A stretch of DNA of 34,722 bases, taken from Akkermansia muciniphila (GTDB lineage: Bacteria; Verrucomicrobiota; Verrucomicrobiia; Limisphaerales; UBA9464). A model generated the notes under the pieces. That model saw only the letters and a program-made list of their open reading frames with translations, did no database searches and was not told where the DNA came from. Positions 7,080 to 15,716 of this stretch are shown one piece after another (position 1 is the first letter of the stretch; each line of letters opens with the position of its first letter). Where the stretch lies: the NCBI GenBank assembly GCA_945883815.1, contig CAMCYJ010000031.1, forward strand, positions 1 through 34,722, in the 5' to 3' direction. The position numbers and the translations under genes were made by a program.

Positions 7080-8915
7080 ATGCAGTACAACGAACCGCCA
7101 AAAGGCATCCAAGAACTCATCCACAGTCTTGAGGAAGGCGAGGGTCGAGTTTGGCTGCAGCGGTTCATCGTGCTGTTGCTGACCCTCATCGCCTTGGGGC
7201 TTTACCATTTCGATGGGGTGAAGAATTTCAGCACGGTCGAGGCGATGGACCTGGCTCAGTTGGGTCGCAGCATTTCCGAGGGCCGGGGTTTCACCACGCA
7301 GTTGATACGCCCGCTGAGCCTCCACCTCCAATCGCCCCGGGCGGTGCAGCAGGGGATCAATCCTCGCCAACTCATCACCGCGGCTCATCCCGACATATCC
7401 CACCCACCTCTGTACCCGGTCGCATTGGCAGCGCTCTTCAAGGTGTTGCCCGAGCGGTGGGTTTATGGTGTGGAGTCCGGACCCAGTCGCCGTCCGCCGG
7501 CCGAAGTGGCGGTGGGGTGTCTCAATTTCATTGGTTTCCTGGGGTTGGCCTTCGTGCTGTTCCAATTGGGTCGGCGATGGTTTGAACTCTCGATCGGAGT
7601 GATGGCGGTGGTGGTTTTTCTGGGGTCCAAGCTCAACTGGGACTTTGCTTTCTCGGGCCTGCCTACGGTGTGGTTGGGGTTGCTGTGCGTGGCGGTTAGC
7701 GTGATCGCCTTGCACATCGGAGGCGCCGCCGACCCCGACGAAGACGGTCGCCCACGGGTCGTGACGCTCCGATACGCGCTCTGGTCGGCACTGCTCGGAG
7801 GATTGCTCGGACTCGGGTTTCTCATCTCGTATTCTTTCGGATTCCTGGTTCTGCCTATTGGCATTTGTGTGGGGTGGTGGGTTCCGGCCGAAGCCCGCCT
7901 GCGAACAGTGGGGTGTCTATTGCTGGCTTTCCTGCTGTTGACGGCCCCCTGGATGACCCGCAATTACCTCCGCAGCGGATTGCCTCTGGGCATCGCCACC
8001 CTTGCGCCGTTATCCGGCACCCCTGGATTCTTGGATGATCGGTTGGAACGATCACAGAACCCTGAACTCTCGCGGGTGCGACTGACGGAGGTGCTGGCCA
8101 AGGTCCTGAGTCATTCGCAGTCAATCCTCGCCAACGACGTCCCCCGGATGTTCGGCAATTGGTTCGGGGCCTTCTTGCTGGTGGGGCTCTTGCTGCCCAT
8201 GGGAGACGCGCGGATGAATCGGTTCCGCTGGTTGCTCTTGGCCTTATTGCTGGCGCTGGTGCCGAGTCAGGCCCTGATCCAGACGCATTTGTCCACGCAG
8301 TCCCCATTCCTGAATTCCGAAAATCTCCTGGCGTGGTTCGTCCCGCTGGCCGGTTTGTACGCCGCGGTGGTCTTCCGGTGGGCTCTCGACACCTTCGACT
8401 TTCCCTATCCGTTGGCTCGATGGATGGCCATGGCCATACCTCTGGCTTTGTGCCTCATGCCTTTCGTGATTTCGCTGTTGCCGCCGCGCCAGCCGGTCAT
8501 GGCCACGCCGCCCTATTACCTGCCGGTGATCCGCCAATTGCTGGGATACCTCCCGGCGGGTGCCATGGTCTTGAGCGACATGCCGGCGGCTGTCGCCTGG
8601 TACGGCCACTTCGATTCGATGCCTCTGACGTTGCGGGCCGGACAAGATCCCAAGGAAGACTTCTACCAGATCCATGACTTCCAGCGTCCGTTCAACGCCT
8701 TGCTGCTCACGCCGCTGACCTGCGATCAGTTGTGGCACTCCAAGCTGCTCAATGATCCGGATGCGGTTTGGGGGCGCTTCTACATGGATTACCTGCTCCG
8801 CCAGGGGAACATCCCATCGGGTTTCCCACTGAAGTTCGCCTTCGGGGACCGGTATCCCGAGAATGGGTACCTCTTCGTGGCGGATCGACCCTACTGGCGC
8901 GAGATCCGCAAATGA
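7080..8915 (+). CDS. Polytopic membrane protein, GT-C (glycosyltransferase 39-like) fold
   Basis: A 611-residue integral membrane protein with around ten hydrophobic segments (for example FIVLLLTLIALGLYHF, FIGFLGLAFVLFQLG and ALWSALLGGLLGLGFLI). The first periplasmic loop has EAMDLAQLGRSISEGRGFTT and later HPDISHPPLYPVALAALF, the arrangement seen in GT-C enzymes that use polyprenyl-phosphate sugars (acidic residue in loop one, then a PPLYP-type motif). A C-terminal soluble part of about 120 residues follows the last membrane segment. Substrate and acceptor cannot be named; it may also be a non-enzymatic relative. ATG at 7080 is preferred over the upstream in-frame start because the upstream codons overlap the end of the ABC gene. 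priA follows after 16 bases. Confidence 0.7.
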   Translation: MQYNEPPKGIQELIHSLEEGEGRVWLQRFIVLLLTLIALGLYHFDGVKNFSTVEAMDLAQLGRSISEGRGFTTQLIRPLSLHLQSPRAVQQGINPRQLITAAHPDISHPPLYPVALAALFKVLPERWVYGVESGPSRRPPAEVAVGCLNFIGFLGLAFVLFQLGRRWFELSIGVMAVVVFLGSKLNWDFAFSGLPTVWLGLLCVAVSVIALHIGGAADPDEDGRPRVVTLRYALWSALLGGLLGLGFLISYSFGFLVLPIGICVGWWVPAEARLRTVGCLLLAFLLLTAPWMTRNYLRSGLPLGIATLAPLSGTPGFLDDRLERSQNPELSRVRLTEVLAKVLSHSQSILANDVPRMFGNWFGAFLLVGLLLPMGDARMNRFRWLLLALLLALVPSQALIQTHLSTQSPFLNSENLLAWFVPLAGLYAAVVFRWALDTFDFPYPLARWMAMAIPLALCLMPFVISLLPPRQPVMATPPYYLPVIRQLLGYLPAGAMVLSDMPAAVAWYGHFDSMPLTLRAGQDPKEDFYQIHDFQRPFNALLLTPLTCDQLWHSKLLNDPDAVWGRFYMDYLLRQGNIPSGFPLKFAFGDRYPENGYLFVADRPYWREIRK

Positions 8916-8931
8916 TCGGGGAATCCATCCC

Positions 8932-11166
8932 GTGGTCGCACGCGTCACTCTCGAAATAGCCCTCCGGAAGGAGTTCGACTATGCCATCCCGGAGGAGTTC
9001 TCCGACCGGGTAGCCGTGGGCTCTCGGGTCAAGGTGCCCTTTGGGCATCGGCAGGTGCTGGGGGTAGTGACCGAATTGGCGGAGTCCTCACCTCAGACCA
9101 ACCTCAAGCCGATCTTGAATGTGCTCGGGGCGCAGACCCTGGTGACTCCGCAGGTGCTCGAGTTGGCCCGCTGGATCGCCTCCTACTACTGCTGCGCCGT
9201 GGAGACGGCCCTCAAGAGCGTGTTGCCGGAGGCCGTCCGGAAGGAGGAGGCCGGGTGGCGTGAACGCCTCCATGTGCACGCCCTGACGGTCGCTGGCGAG
9301 CTACCTAAACTCACGCCCAGACAGGACGCGATCTGGCGCATCATCGAGGAGTGGCGTGAGTTGCCGCTGCAGGAGTTGCTCCGGCTCGGTGAGACGACGG
9401 CCGAAACGGTACGAAAACTCGAAGACAAGGGGTTGGTGTGCATCGCCCCGAAGATCGACGAGCGGGATCCGTACGCGCGGGAACTCATCGTCCCAACCAC
9501 TCCATTGACCCTCAATGACGAGCAAGTGGTTGCCTTTCAGGCATTGGTGAAGGCCCACGACGGTCTTTTGCGGGGCGAGTCGGCCAAGCCGTTCTTGCTC
9601 TTTGGTGTCACGGGCTCAGGCAAGACCGAGGTGTATTTGCAGGCCATTCAACATGCGCTGGCGCAGGGTCGCGGTGCCATCGTGTTGGTGCCCGAGATCT
9701 CGCTGACTCCGCAGACGGTGGAACGCTTCAAGGCGCGCTTTTCGTCGGGCCCCTATCGGACCCTCGTAGCGGTGCTGCATTCGCATCTTTCGGCCGGGGA
9801 GCGCCATGATGAGTGGCACAAAATTCGGCAGGGCCGGGCCCGCATCGTTATCGGCGCGCGCTCGGCGGTGTTCGCTCCGGTGCACCCACTGGGGCTGATT
9901 ATCGTCGATGAGGAACATGAACACTCCTACAAGCAGGAGGAGACGCCCCGTTATCATGCCCGGGATGTGGCGGTGGTGCGGGGCCAGCGAGAGGGCGCGG
10001 TGGTGCTGCTCGGGTCGGCCACACCGTCGATCGAGAGTTTCCACAATGCCCGGCGCGGCAAATACACCCTGCTCGAGATGGCCAAACGGGTGGACGACAA
10101 GCGCTTGCCGGTGGTGCGCGTGGTGGACTTGCGCGAGGAGTCCCGCAAATCCAAGAGCGGGGCGCCGCCGGTGTTCACCGTGCGCCTGCGCGAGGCCATT
10201 ACGCAGCGGCTCGAGCGGCGCGAGCAAACGCTCCTCTTCCTCAATCGGCGGGGCTTCTCAACCTCGCTCCAATGCCCCCAATGCGGCCATGTGGCCGGAT
10301 GCCCCAATTGCTCGGTCTCACTGACCTACCACCGGGCCTCGCGACGGTTGCTGTGCCACATTTGCGGTCATGAGGATCCGGTGCCCGATCATTGCCCGGC
10401 TCCCGGTTGCGGCAATCCGGCCATCCGGTTTGCGGGCATTGGCACCGAGCGTGTCGAGGACGCGCTGCGCAAGGGCTTCCCACAGGCTCGAATCGAACGC
10501 ATGGATTCGGACACCCTGAAGCGGAAGGAGGATTATCGGCGCATCCTCACCGAGTTTCGGGTCGGTAAGATCGATATCCTGGTGGGCACCCAGATGATCG
10601 CCAAGGGACTGCATTTCCCCAACGTCACGTTGGTGGGCATCGTGCATGCCGACCTGAGCCTCCATCAGGCTGATTTCCGTGCGGGCGAGCGCACCTTCCA
10701 ATTGCTCACCCAAGTCAGCGGCCGAGCCGGAAGAGGCGATGTCGAGGGCGAGGTGTTCGTGCAGAGTTTCACTCCGTTCCATCCGGCCATCCAGTATGCG
10801 CGCCGGCATGACTACTTGGGATTCTACGAGCAGGAGGTGGAGTTCCGCGAGCAGTTGCGCTACCCCCCAGCCGCCCGGGTAGCCCTGTTGACGTTGAAGG
10901 GACGCAACGAAGACAAGGTGAAGCTCTTTGCGGAACACCTCCGTAAGGCCCTCGACGCGGGCTTCAAGGATTGGAAGGACCTCATTCTGGCCGGACCGGC
11001 GCCGGCTCCGCTGTTGAAGGCCGAAAGTTTCTTTCGGCACCAGATCATGCTGCGAACTTCAGCCATGAGCCGCCTGTCTGCCGAGTTGAGTAAAATCGAA
11101 CAGGCCTTCGTGTTGCCGGCCGACCTCACCCTGATCATCGACATTGATCCCGTGAATCTCGGATGA
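8932..11166 (+). CDS. priA: Primosomal protein N' (replication restart helicase PriA)
   Basis: A 3'-to-5' superfamily 2 DNA helicase that reloads the replisome at stalled forks. The 744-residue product has the N-terminal 3'-DNA-binding domain (EFDYAIPEEF, GSRVKVPFGHR), Walker A GVTGSGKTEVY (from residue 225), DEEH (326-329), GSATPSIES, and a zinc-binding insert with paired cysteines (CPQCGHVAGCPNC from 448, then CHICGH and CPAPGC). GTQMIAKGLHFPNVTLVG and QVSGRAGRG supply helicase motifs V and VI. Length agrees with the family (about 730). GTG 8932 is chosen: GGGGA lies nine bases upstream, one of the few purine-rich sites here, and the N-terminus matches. It probably shares the transcript of the membrane-protein gene. 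Confidence 0.96.
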   Translation: MVARVTLEIALRKEFDYAIPEEFSDRVAVGSRVKVPFGHRQVLGVVTELAESSPQTNLKPILNVLGAQTLVTPQVLELARWIASYYCCAVETALKSVLPEAVRKEEAGWRERLHVHALTVAGELPKLTPRQDAIWRIIEEWRELPLQELLRLGETTAETVRKLEDKGLVCIAPKIDERDPYARELIVPTTPLTLNDEQVVAFQALVKAHDGLLRGESAKPFLLFGVTGSGKTEVYLQAIQHALAQGRGAIVLVPEISLTPQTVERFKARFSSGPYRTLVAVLHSHLSAGERHDEWHKIRQGRARIVIGARSAVFAPVHPLGLIIVDEEHEHSYKQEETPRYHARDVAVVRGQREGAVVLLGSATPSIESFHNARRGKYTLLEMAKRVDDKRLPVVRVVDLREESRKSKSGAPPVFTVRLREAITQRLERREQTLLFLNRRGFSTSLQCPQCGHVAGCPNCSVSLTYHRASRRLLCHICGHEDPVPDHCPAPGCGNPAIRFAGIGTERVEDALRKGFPQARIERMDSDTLKRKEDYRRILTEFRVGKIDILVGTQMIAKGLHFPNVTLVGIVHADLSLHQADFRAGERTFQLLTQVSGRAGRGDVEGEVFVQSFTPFHPAIQYARRHDYLGFYEQEVEFREQLRYPPAARVALLTLKGRNEDKVKLFAEHLRKALDAGFKDWKDLILAGPAPAPLLKAESFFRHQIMLRTSAMSRLSAELSKIEQAFVLPADLTLIIDIDPVNLG

Positions 11167-11286
11167 CCGGCAAGGATCCCTCGGGAGGGCGGGATTCGGA
11201 GGGCTAGTGGATGTTTTTGCCGAGGAGGTGGGCCGCTGCCGTTCGGCAATCGGTGCCGGTTGGCAGGCTGAAAATCCCAAAAAGCC

Positions 11287-11307
11287 CCATTTTCCGGGCC
11301 AAAATGG
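11287..11307 (+). promoter_or_regulatory. Perfect inverted repeat upstream of the flagellar cluster
   Basis: CCATTTT (11287-11293), a seven-base spacer, then AAAATGG (11301-11307). It ends four bases before the sigma-54-like element of fliO. No T-run follows, so it is not a typical terminator for priA, and an operator is the likelier reading. Confidence 0.4.
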
Positions 11308-11310
11308 CCT

Positions 11311-11325
11311 CGGCACACCCGCTGC
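11311..11325 (+). promoter_or_regulatory. Sigma-54-like -24/-12 promoter element upstream of fliO
   Basis: CGGCACACCCGCTGC keeps the invariant GG (11312-11313) and GC (11324-11325) at the required distance and preserves GGCAC and TGC. The first base, base 7 and base 12 differ from consensus. The predicted start near 11337 lies four bases before the GTG of fliO and after the GGGAG at 11331-11335. If transcription really starts there, that ribosome site would not be in the message. Confidence 0.4.
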
Positions 11326-11340
11326 TTGAAGGGAGCACGC

Positions 11341-11787
11341 GTGGGTTCCACCAATTCCATCTCCTCGATGCTTCCGCAGGGTTCCTTGACCAATGCGTTG
11401 GCAGCGCCCGATCTGAGCAGCGCCGCCGGATCGCTGGGGCGGATGCTCGGTGCTCTGGCCCTAGTCTTCGCCTTGTTGATCGGCGCCCTCTGGATTTACC
11501 GGCACTGGCAGCAGCTCCTCTTGCAGCGGACTCCGGTCAGCGGTCTGAGGGTGGTCGACGTGAAGAGCCTAGGCCAGCGGACGGCTGTGTACGTGGTGGC
11601 CTACCGGCACCAACAGTTCCTCATCGGCGCCTCTCCGAACGGGTTGTCGCTTCTGTCGCCTTTAGATGCCGATTCGCCCGAATCGGACGATCCCTCTCCG
11701 TTGGATCCCGGCAATCCAGCTGCAAATCTGGCCCCCGAGGGTTCATTCCGGAGTGTCCTGGAAAAGACGCTGTCGCCCTCGGCATGA
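11341..11787 (+). CDS. fliO: Flagellar biosynthetic protein FliO-like
   Basis: FliO is a small single-span inner-membrane protein that helps assemble the FliP ring of the flagellar export gate. This 148-residue protein has a short N-terminal segment, one strong membrane helix (LGALALVFALLIGALWIY) and a cytoplasmic part with LRVVDVKSLGQRTAVYVVAYRHQQFLIGAS, the characteristic FliO pattern. Its low sequence conservation means position counts heavily: it overlaps fliP by four bases (ATGA). GTG 11341 is preferred because GGGAG lies six to ten bases upstream; a TTG at 11326 is an alternative. The C-terminal 40 residues are rich in Pro, Ser and Asp. Confidence 0.82.
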   Translation: MGSTNSISSMLPQGSLTNALAAPDLSSAAGSLGRMLGALALVFALLIGALWIYRHWQQLLLQRTPVSGLRVVDVKSLGQRTAVYVVAYRHQQFLIGASPNGLSLLSPLDADSPESDDPSPLDPGNPAANLAPEGSFRSVLEKTLSPSA

Positions 11788-12623
11788 ATCCCTCGATCCA
11801 GGCATACCGAAGCATCGGTTCCGTCCGTCGGACGGGTTGGAGATTTTCCGGATTTCTCCTCGGCATCATGGTGTTGTTGATGGCGCTGTCGCCACTGGCA
11901 GCCCTAGCGCAGGCTCCGGCCACCACCGGTACTCCGACGGCCGGACTGCCTCCGTTGACCTTGAACATCGGCATGGATGGGATCGGGCAACCCAAGGATG
12001 TGGATGTCGCCATTCAGGTCCTCTTTGCCATCACACTGCTGTCGATGGCGCCGTCCATCGTGCTGTTGATGACCTGCTTCAGCCGCATCGTCATCGTGCT
12101 GTCGTTCGTCCGCAACGCCTTGACCCTCCAGGGTGCTCCGGCCAACCAAGTGATCATCGGGTTGTCGCTCTTCCTGACTTATTTCGTCATGGAACCGGTA
12201 TGGTCCAAGGTCCAATCCAACGCACTCCAGCCCTACATGGAGAAGAAGATCACCTCGGCCCAGGCCGTTGAGGAAGCGTCGAAGCCCATTCGTTCCTTCA
12301 TGCTGCGACAAACCCGCGCCAAGGATGTCGAGTTGTTCGTGGAATTGGCCAAGATCCCACCCACCGCACCCGAAACCATGCCGCTGCGGGTGGTCATTCC
12401 GGCCTTCATCATCAGCGAGCTCCGGACGGCCTTTCAAATGGGCTTCTTGATCTTCGTGCCCTTCATCCTCATCGACATCGTGGTCGCCACCGTCTTGATG
12501 AGCATGGGCATGATGATGATGCCGCCCGCGACCATCGCATTGCCGCTGAAGATCCTGCTCTTCGTCCTGGTGGACGGATGGTCCCTCATCGTCCGTTCGT
12601 TGCTGATGAGTTTCGGCATTTGA
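11784..12623 (+). CDS. fliP: Flagellar export gate protein FliP
   Basis: Inner-membrane protein that forms, with FliQ and FliR, the export channel of the flagellar type III secretion apparatus. The 279-residue product has a cleavable signal sequence (FSGFLLGIMVLLMALSPLAALAQA), then the conserved FliP core with MAPSIVLLMTCFSRIVIVLSF, RNALTLQGAPANQVIIGLSLFLT, PLRVVIPAFIISELRTAFQMGF and MSMGMMMMPPATIALPLKIL (each a family hallmark). Length is normal for FliP with a signal peptide. It overlaps fliO by four bases, suggesting translational coupling, and precedes fliQ by 49 bases. Confidence 0.96.
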   Translation: MNPSIQAYRSIGSVRRTGWRFSGFLLGIMVLLMALSPLAALAQAPATTGTPTAGLPPLTLNIGMDGIGQPKDVDVAIQVLFAITLLSMAPSIVLLMTCFSRIVIVLSFVRNALTLQGAPANQVIIGLSLFLTYFVMEPVWSKVQSNALQPYMEKKITSAQAVEEASKPIRSFMLRQTRAKDVELFVELAKIPPTAPETMPLRVVIPAFIISELRTAFQMGFLIFVPFILIDIVVATVLMSMGMMMMPPATIALPLKILLFVLVDGWSLIVRSLLMSFGI

Positions 12624-12672
12624 AAACCAGTCCGCATTCCCCCAGCTCCCATTCCACTTTCCGAACCGATCC

Positions 12673-12942
12673 ATGAACCCTGAAACCGCTGTCGAACTCA
12701 TCAAATCGTTGATCCTCAACTCCGTGGCGCTGGCCTCGCCGATCTTGATGACGGCCCTCGTCATCGGCCTCGGTGTGAGCGTTTTTCAAGCGGTTACATC
12801 GATCCATGAGCAGACCCTGTCCTTTGTGCCCAAGGCCTTGGCGGTGCTCTCGCTGATCGTGGTGATGCTGCCCTGGATGGTCCGAACCATGATCGAGTTC
12901 ACCCGCTCGGTCATCGAGCAGATGCCCCAGATGGTCGGCTGA
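12673..12942 (+). CDS. fliQ: Flagellar export gate protein FliQ
   Basis: An 89-residue two-helix membrane protein of the export channel, present in several copies around the FliP-FliR core. It shows the usual FliQ order: a first helix (LILNSVALASPILMTALVIGL), the loop VSVFQAVTSIHEQTLSFVPK, and a second helix (LAVLSLIVVMLPWMVRTMIEF). Length is exactly that of the family (about 89). It lies between fliP and fliR; fliR starts three bases after its stop codon. The start ATG follows GATCC with no Shine-Dalgarno sequence. Confidence 0.96.
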   Translation: MNPETAVELIKSLILNSVALASPILMTALVIGLGVSVFQAVTSIHEQTLSFVPKALAVLSLIVVMLPWMVRTMIEFTRSVIEQMPQMVG

Positions 12943-12945
12943 GCC

Positions 12946-13728
12946 ATGACGGCGATCCAATCCATCGCGGTCTGGGTGCTGGTGATGGTGAGGGCGAGCG
13001 GCCTCATCCTCACGATGCCGGTCTTTTCCGGAAACCAAGTGCCCCGCTCCCTGAAGATCGCCTTGGGAGTGATGCTGGCCACCTTGGCCACGCCGCTGTT
13101 GCCGCCGATCGAATTGAAGGTTGATTCGCTGTGGTGGCTCATCCAGGTGATTTTTGTGGAGATGACCGCTGGAGCCGTCTTGGGCTTCATCTGCCGCTTC
13201 ACCTTTTTCGCGCTGGATGTCACAGGCACCCTCATCGCCAACGACCTGGGTCTGACCATGTCCACGATTCTGAACCCAGGATCCAATGCCGCTGCACCGA
13301 TCACCTCCACACTGCTGTACTGGCTGGGCGTGGTCACCTTCTTCGGCTTGGACATCCATCACTGGGTGCTGGCGTTCTTCATTCGGACTTATTCAGTGCT
13401 CCCAATGGGAGCTGCCCATGGCAGCGAGGACCTGATGCGCAATATCCTGGTCCATACAGGGTGGATCCTCTCGGCAGGGATTCAGGTGGCGGCTCCCATC
13501 ATGGCCGTGGCCTTCTTGGTAACCTGGGTGTTCTCGATGCTGGGACGGGCGGTGCCCCAGATGAACGTGTTCTCGGAAAGCATGCCCATCCGTGTCTTGT
13601 CCGGGTTGTTCATCCTTGCGATGAGCATGCGCTTCATCGGCGATCACACGGCCAATTTCCTACGACGGATTCCGGATGATTTCGTCCGCATCGCCCAGAT
13701 TTTGGGAAACACCCCACCCAACCCCTGA
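12946..13728 (+). CDS. fliR: Flagellar export gate protein FliR
   Basis: A 260-residue inner-membrane protein with about six hydrophobic segments that closes the FliP-FliR export pore. Family features are VRASGLILTMPVFSGNQVPRSLKIALGVML near the N-terminus, EMTAGAVLGFICRFTFFALDVTGTLI and AVPQMNVFSESMPIRVLSG; the PQMNVF segment is a FliR hallmark. Length is typical. It is followed by flhB after six bases, and the two proteins contact each other in the export gate. The ATG follows GAGCC directly. Confidence 0.95.
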   Translation: MTAIQSIAVWVLVMVRASGLILTMPVFSGNQVPRSLKIALGVMLATLATPLLPPIELKVDSLWWLIQVIFVEMTAGAVLGFICRFTFFALDVTGTLIANDLGLTMSTILNPGSNAAAPITSTLLYWLGVVTFFGLDIHHWVLAFFIRTYSVLPMGAAHGSEDLMRNILVHTGWILSAGIQVAAPIMAVAFLVTWVFSMLGRAVPQMNVFSESMPIRVLSGLFILAMSMRFIGDHTANFLRRIPDDFVRIAQILGNTPPNP

Positions 13729-13734
13729 ACGCGC

Positions 13735-14850
13735 ATGTCCGAAGCTAGTGGCGACAAGACAGAGCAACCGACAGCGAAGCGGTTGAGCGAGGCACTGGGC
13801 AAGGGGCAGTTCGCCAAGTCCCAAGAGATTCAGACTGCGTTCGTGCTCATGGCCGGAGTGTGGGCACTTCAGTCCTATGGTGGGGCGTTGTTCAATGATT
13901 TGACGGGCGTTTTCAAGTCGGTCTTTTTCCACCTTCATGACACGACGATCGACGTCAACAGCCTCCAGGATAAGGCCTCTGAATCGGCAATGACCCTGGT
14001 CGGTTGCGTGGCTCCACCGGTGATCGCCACGGGGGTGGGCGGGTTGGCGGCTGGCCTGGTGCAAAGCCGCTTCCGGATGCTGAGCGACCCCATCAGCTTC
14101 AATTGGGAGCGCCTGAATCCCATGGCGGGATTCAAACGCATCTTTTCCTTTCAGGCGTTGTTTCCGGCGGCGGTGAACCTGGTGAAGCTCGGCGCGATTA
14201 GCTTGTTCTCCTGGAATCATGTGCGTTCGGTGCTCGACGATCCGATCTTCAACGCGCCTGTGGACGTTTCGCGGGTGGGGACATTCCTTTCCGAGACCTC
14301 CATGCGCATCGGCAGTCGGGTGCTCTTGGCGTTAATCCTGATAGCAGCCATCGACTACGCCTATCAGCTCTGGAAGACACAACGCGACATGATGATGACC
14401 AAGGAGGAGGTCAAGGACGAGGGCAAGCAGAGCGAGGGAAATCCCCATGTGAAGGGGGAGATGCGCAAACGGCGGATGCGCCGCAAATCCTTCAAGGCGC
14501 AGTTGGAGGATCTTCCGAATGCCGACGTCGTGATCGCCAACCCGACCCACATCGCGGTGGCTCTGCGCTACGATCGGGACACGATGGCAGCGCCTCGGAT
14601 CATCGCCATGGCCAAGGATTTCAACGCGTTGCGTATCCGTGAATTGGCCGAAAAGCTCCAGATTCCGGTGATGGAGAACAAACCGCTGGCCCGCATGCTC
14701 TTCAAATACGGCAAGGTGGATGGCGATATTCCCCTCCAGTTGTACACCGCGGTGGCGGAGATACTGGCCTATGTCTATCGGGTGAACCGGTTCCGCTATT
14801 ATTCGCGGACTCAGACTCAAGGGGGCGCCGCTTCCCCAAGTCCCCGGTAG
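13735..14850 (+). CDS. flhB: Flagellar export substrate-specificity switch protein FlhB
   Basis: Export-gate protein that switches secretion from rod/hook to filament subunits. The 371-residue product opens with the conserved SGDKTEQPTAKRLSEALGKGQFAKSQEI-type N-terminus, has about four membrane helices, then a charged linker (KRRMRRKSFKAQL) and the cytoplasmic self-cleaving domain. The autocleavage motif NPTH is intact at residues 269-272, predicting a cut between N269 and P270; AVALRYDRDTMAAPRI and ENKPLARMLFKYGKVDGDIP follow as expected. Length is normal. flhA, which often follows flhB, is absent: the next gene is an esterase 81 bases away. Confidence 0.96.
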   Translation: MSEASGDKTEQPTAKRLSEALGKGQFAKSQEIQTAFVLMAGVWALQSYGGALFNDLTGVFKSVFFHLHDTTIDVNSLQDKASESAMTLVGCVAPPVIATGVGGLAAGLVQSRFRMLSDPISFNWERLNPMAGFKRIFSFQALFPAAVNLVKLGAISLFSWNHVRSVLDDPIFNAPVDVSRVGTFLSETSMRIGSRVLLALILIAAIDYAYQLWKTQRDMMMTKEEVKDEGKQSEGNPHVKGEMRKRRMRRKSFKAQLEDLPNADVVIANPTHIAVALRYDRDTMAAPRIIAMAKDFNALRIRELAEKLQIPVMENKPLARMLFKYGKVDGDIPLQLYTAVAEILAYVYRVNRFRYYSRTQTQGGAASPSPR

Positions 14851-14931
14851 TCAAGAACACGGAGTTCCCCGAAATACAAACAACTTGGATCGGGATTGCT
14901 CGCGGCAGTTCATTCAGGACACGTTTCGGAC

Positions 14932-15687
14932 ATGAATCGCGGGTTGAATCACCTCTTGGGCACTTTTCTTTTCACCGCAGCCTTCGCCGTCTTGGCTGCG
15001 CCTCCGCAAGCCGAACCGGGGCGGCAAACGGCTCAAGAGTTCCGTCGCGAGGTCCGCACCGAGCACCGACTGAACTACTTGCTGTATGTGCCGAAGGCGG
15101 CCGCCGCTGAACCCACCAAGCGCTGGCCTTTGGTGCTCTTCCTGCATGGAGCCGGTGAGCGCGGAACCAATCTCAATGCCGTGGCCGTGCATGGTCCGCC
15201 GAAGTGGGTGGCCGCGGGCAAGGAGTACCCCTTCATCCTGGCGTCGCCGCAATGCCCGCCAGGACAGGTGTGGAACAGCACCACTCTGTTGGCATTAATT
15301 GATGAATTGCAGGCCAGCCTTCCGGTGGATGCCCGCCGGGTCTATGTGACCGGTTTGAGCATGGGCGGCTATGGCACCTGGGAGTTGGCGGTGAAGCATC
15401 CGGAGCGCTTCGCGGCGGTGGCTCCCATTTGCGGTGGCGGCGAACGCATTCGCACCTTGTTGCCCGCTCAGCGCGAAGCCCTCAAGACGCTGGGCGTTTG
15501 GGCTTTCCACGGCGGCAAGGACAATGTCGTGGTGCCCGCCGAAACCGAGCGGATGGTGGAGGCGTTCAAGAAGGCAGGGAATGAGTCGGTGAAGCACACC
15601 GTCTATCCCGAGGCCGGACACGATTCCTGGACCCAGGCCTACAACGACCCCGCCTTGTTCGAGTGGATGCTCAAGCAGTCCCGCTGA
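14932..15687 (+). CDS. Secreted alpha/beta-hydrolase (prolyl-oligopeptidase/esterase-like)
   Basis: A 251-residue exported serine hydrolase. The signal peptide is MNRGLNHLLGTFLFTAAFAVLAA, which decides for ATG 14932 over an in-frame upstream start. Catalytic residues can be placed: S143 in GLSMGGYG, D197 in HGGKDNVVV and H230 in EAGHDSW; the oxyanion segment is FLHGAGERG. This set-up is common in carbohydrate esterases and dienelactone-hydrolase-like enzymes of Verrucomicrobiota and Planctomycetota; the natural substrate cannot be read from sequence. It lies between flhB and the alcohol dehydrogenase, which begins 29 bases after its stop, so these two may be co-transcribed. Confidence 0.85.
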   Translation: MNRGLNHLLGTFLFTAAFAVLAAPPQAEPGRQTAQEFRREVRTEHRLNYLLYVPKAAAAEPTKRWPLVLFLHGAGERGTNLNAVAVHGPPKWVAAGKEYPFILASPQCPPGQVWNSTTLLALIDELQASLPVDARRVYVTGLSMGGYGTWELAVKHPERFAAVAPICGGGERIRTLLPAQREALKTLGVWAFHGGKDNVVVPAETERMVEAFKKAGNESVKHTVYPEAGHDSWTQAYNDPALFEWMLKQSR

Positions 15688-15716
15688 GTCGTCCCGCGGT
15701 TCCTCCATTTCCTCAC

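Noticed and set aside
14889-14903. TTGGATCGGGATTGC-like sequence before the esterase as a sigma-54 promoter
   Set aside because: The GG to GC distance is 11, one base short of the invariant spacing.
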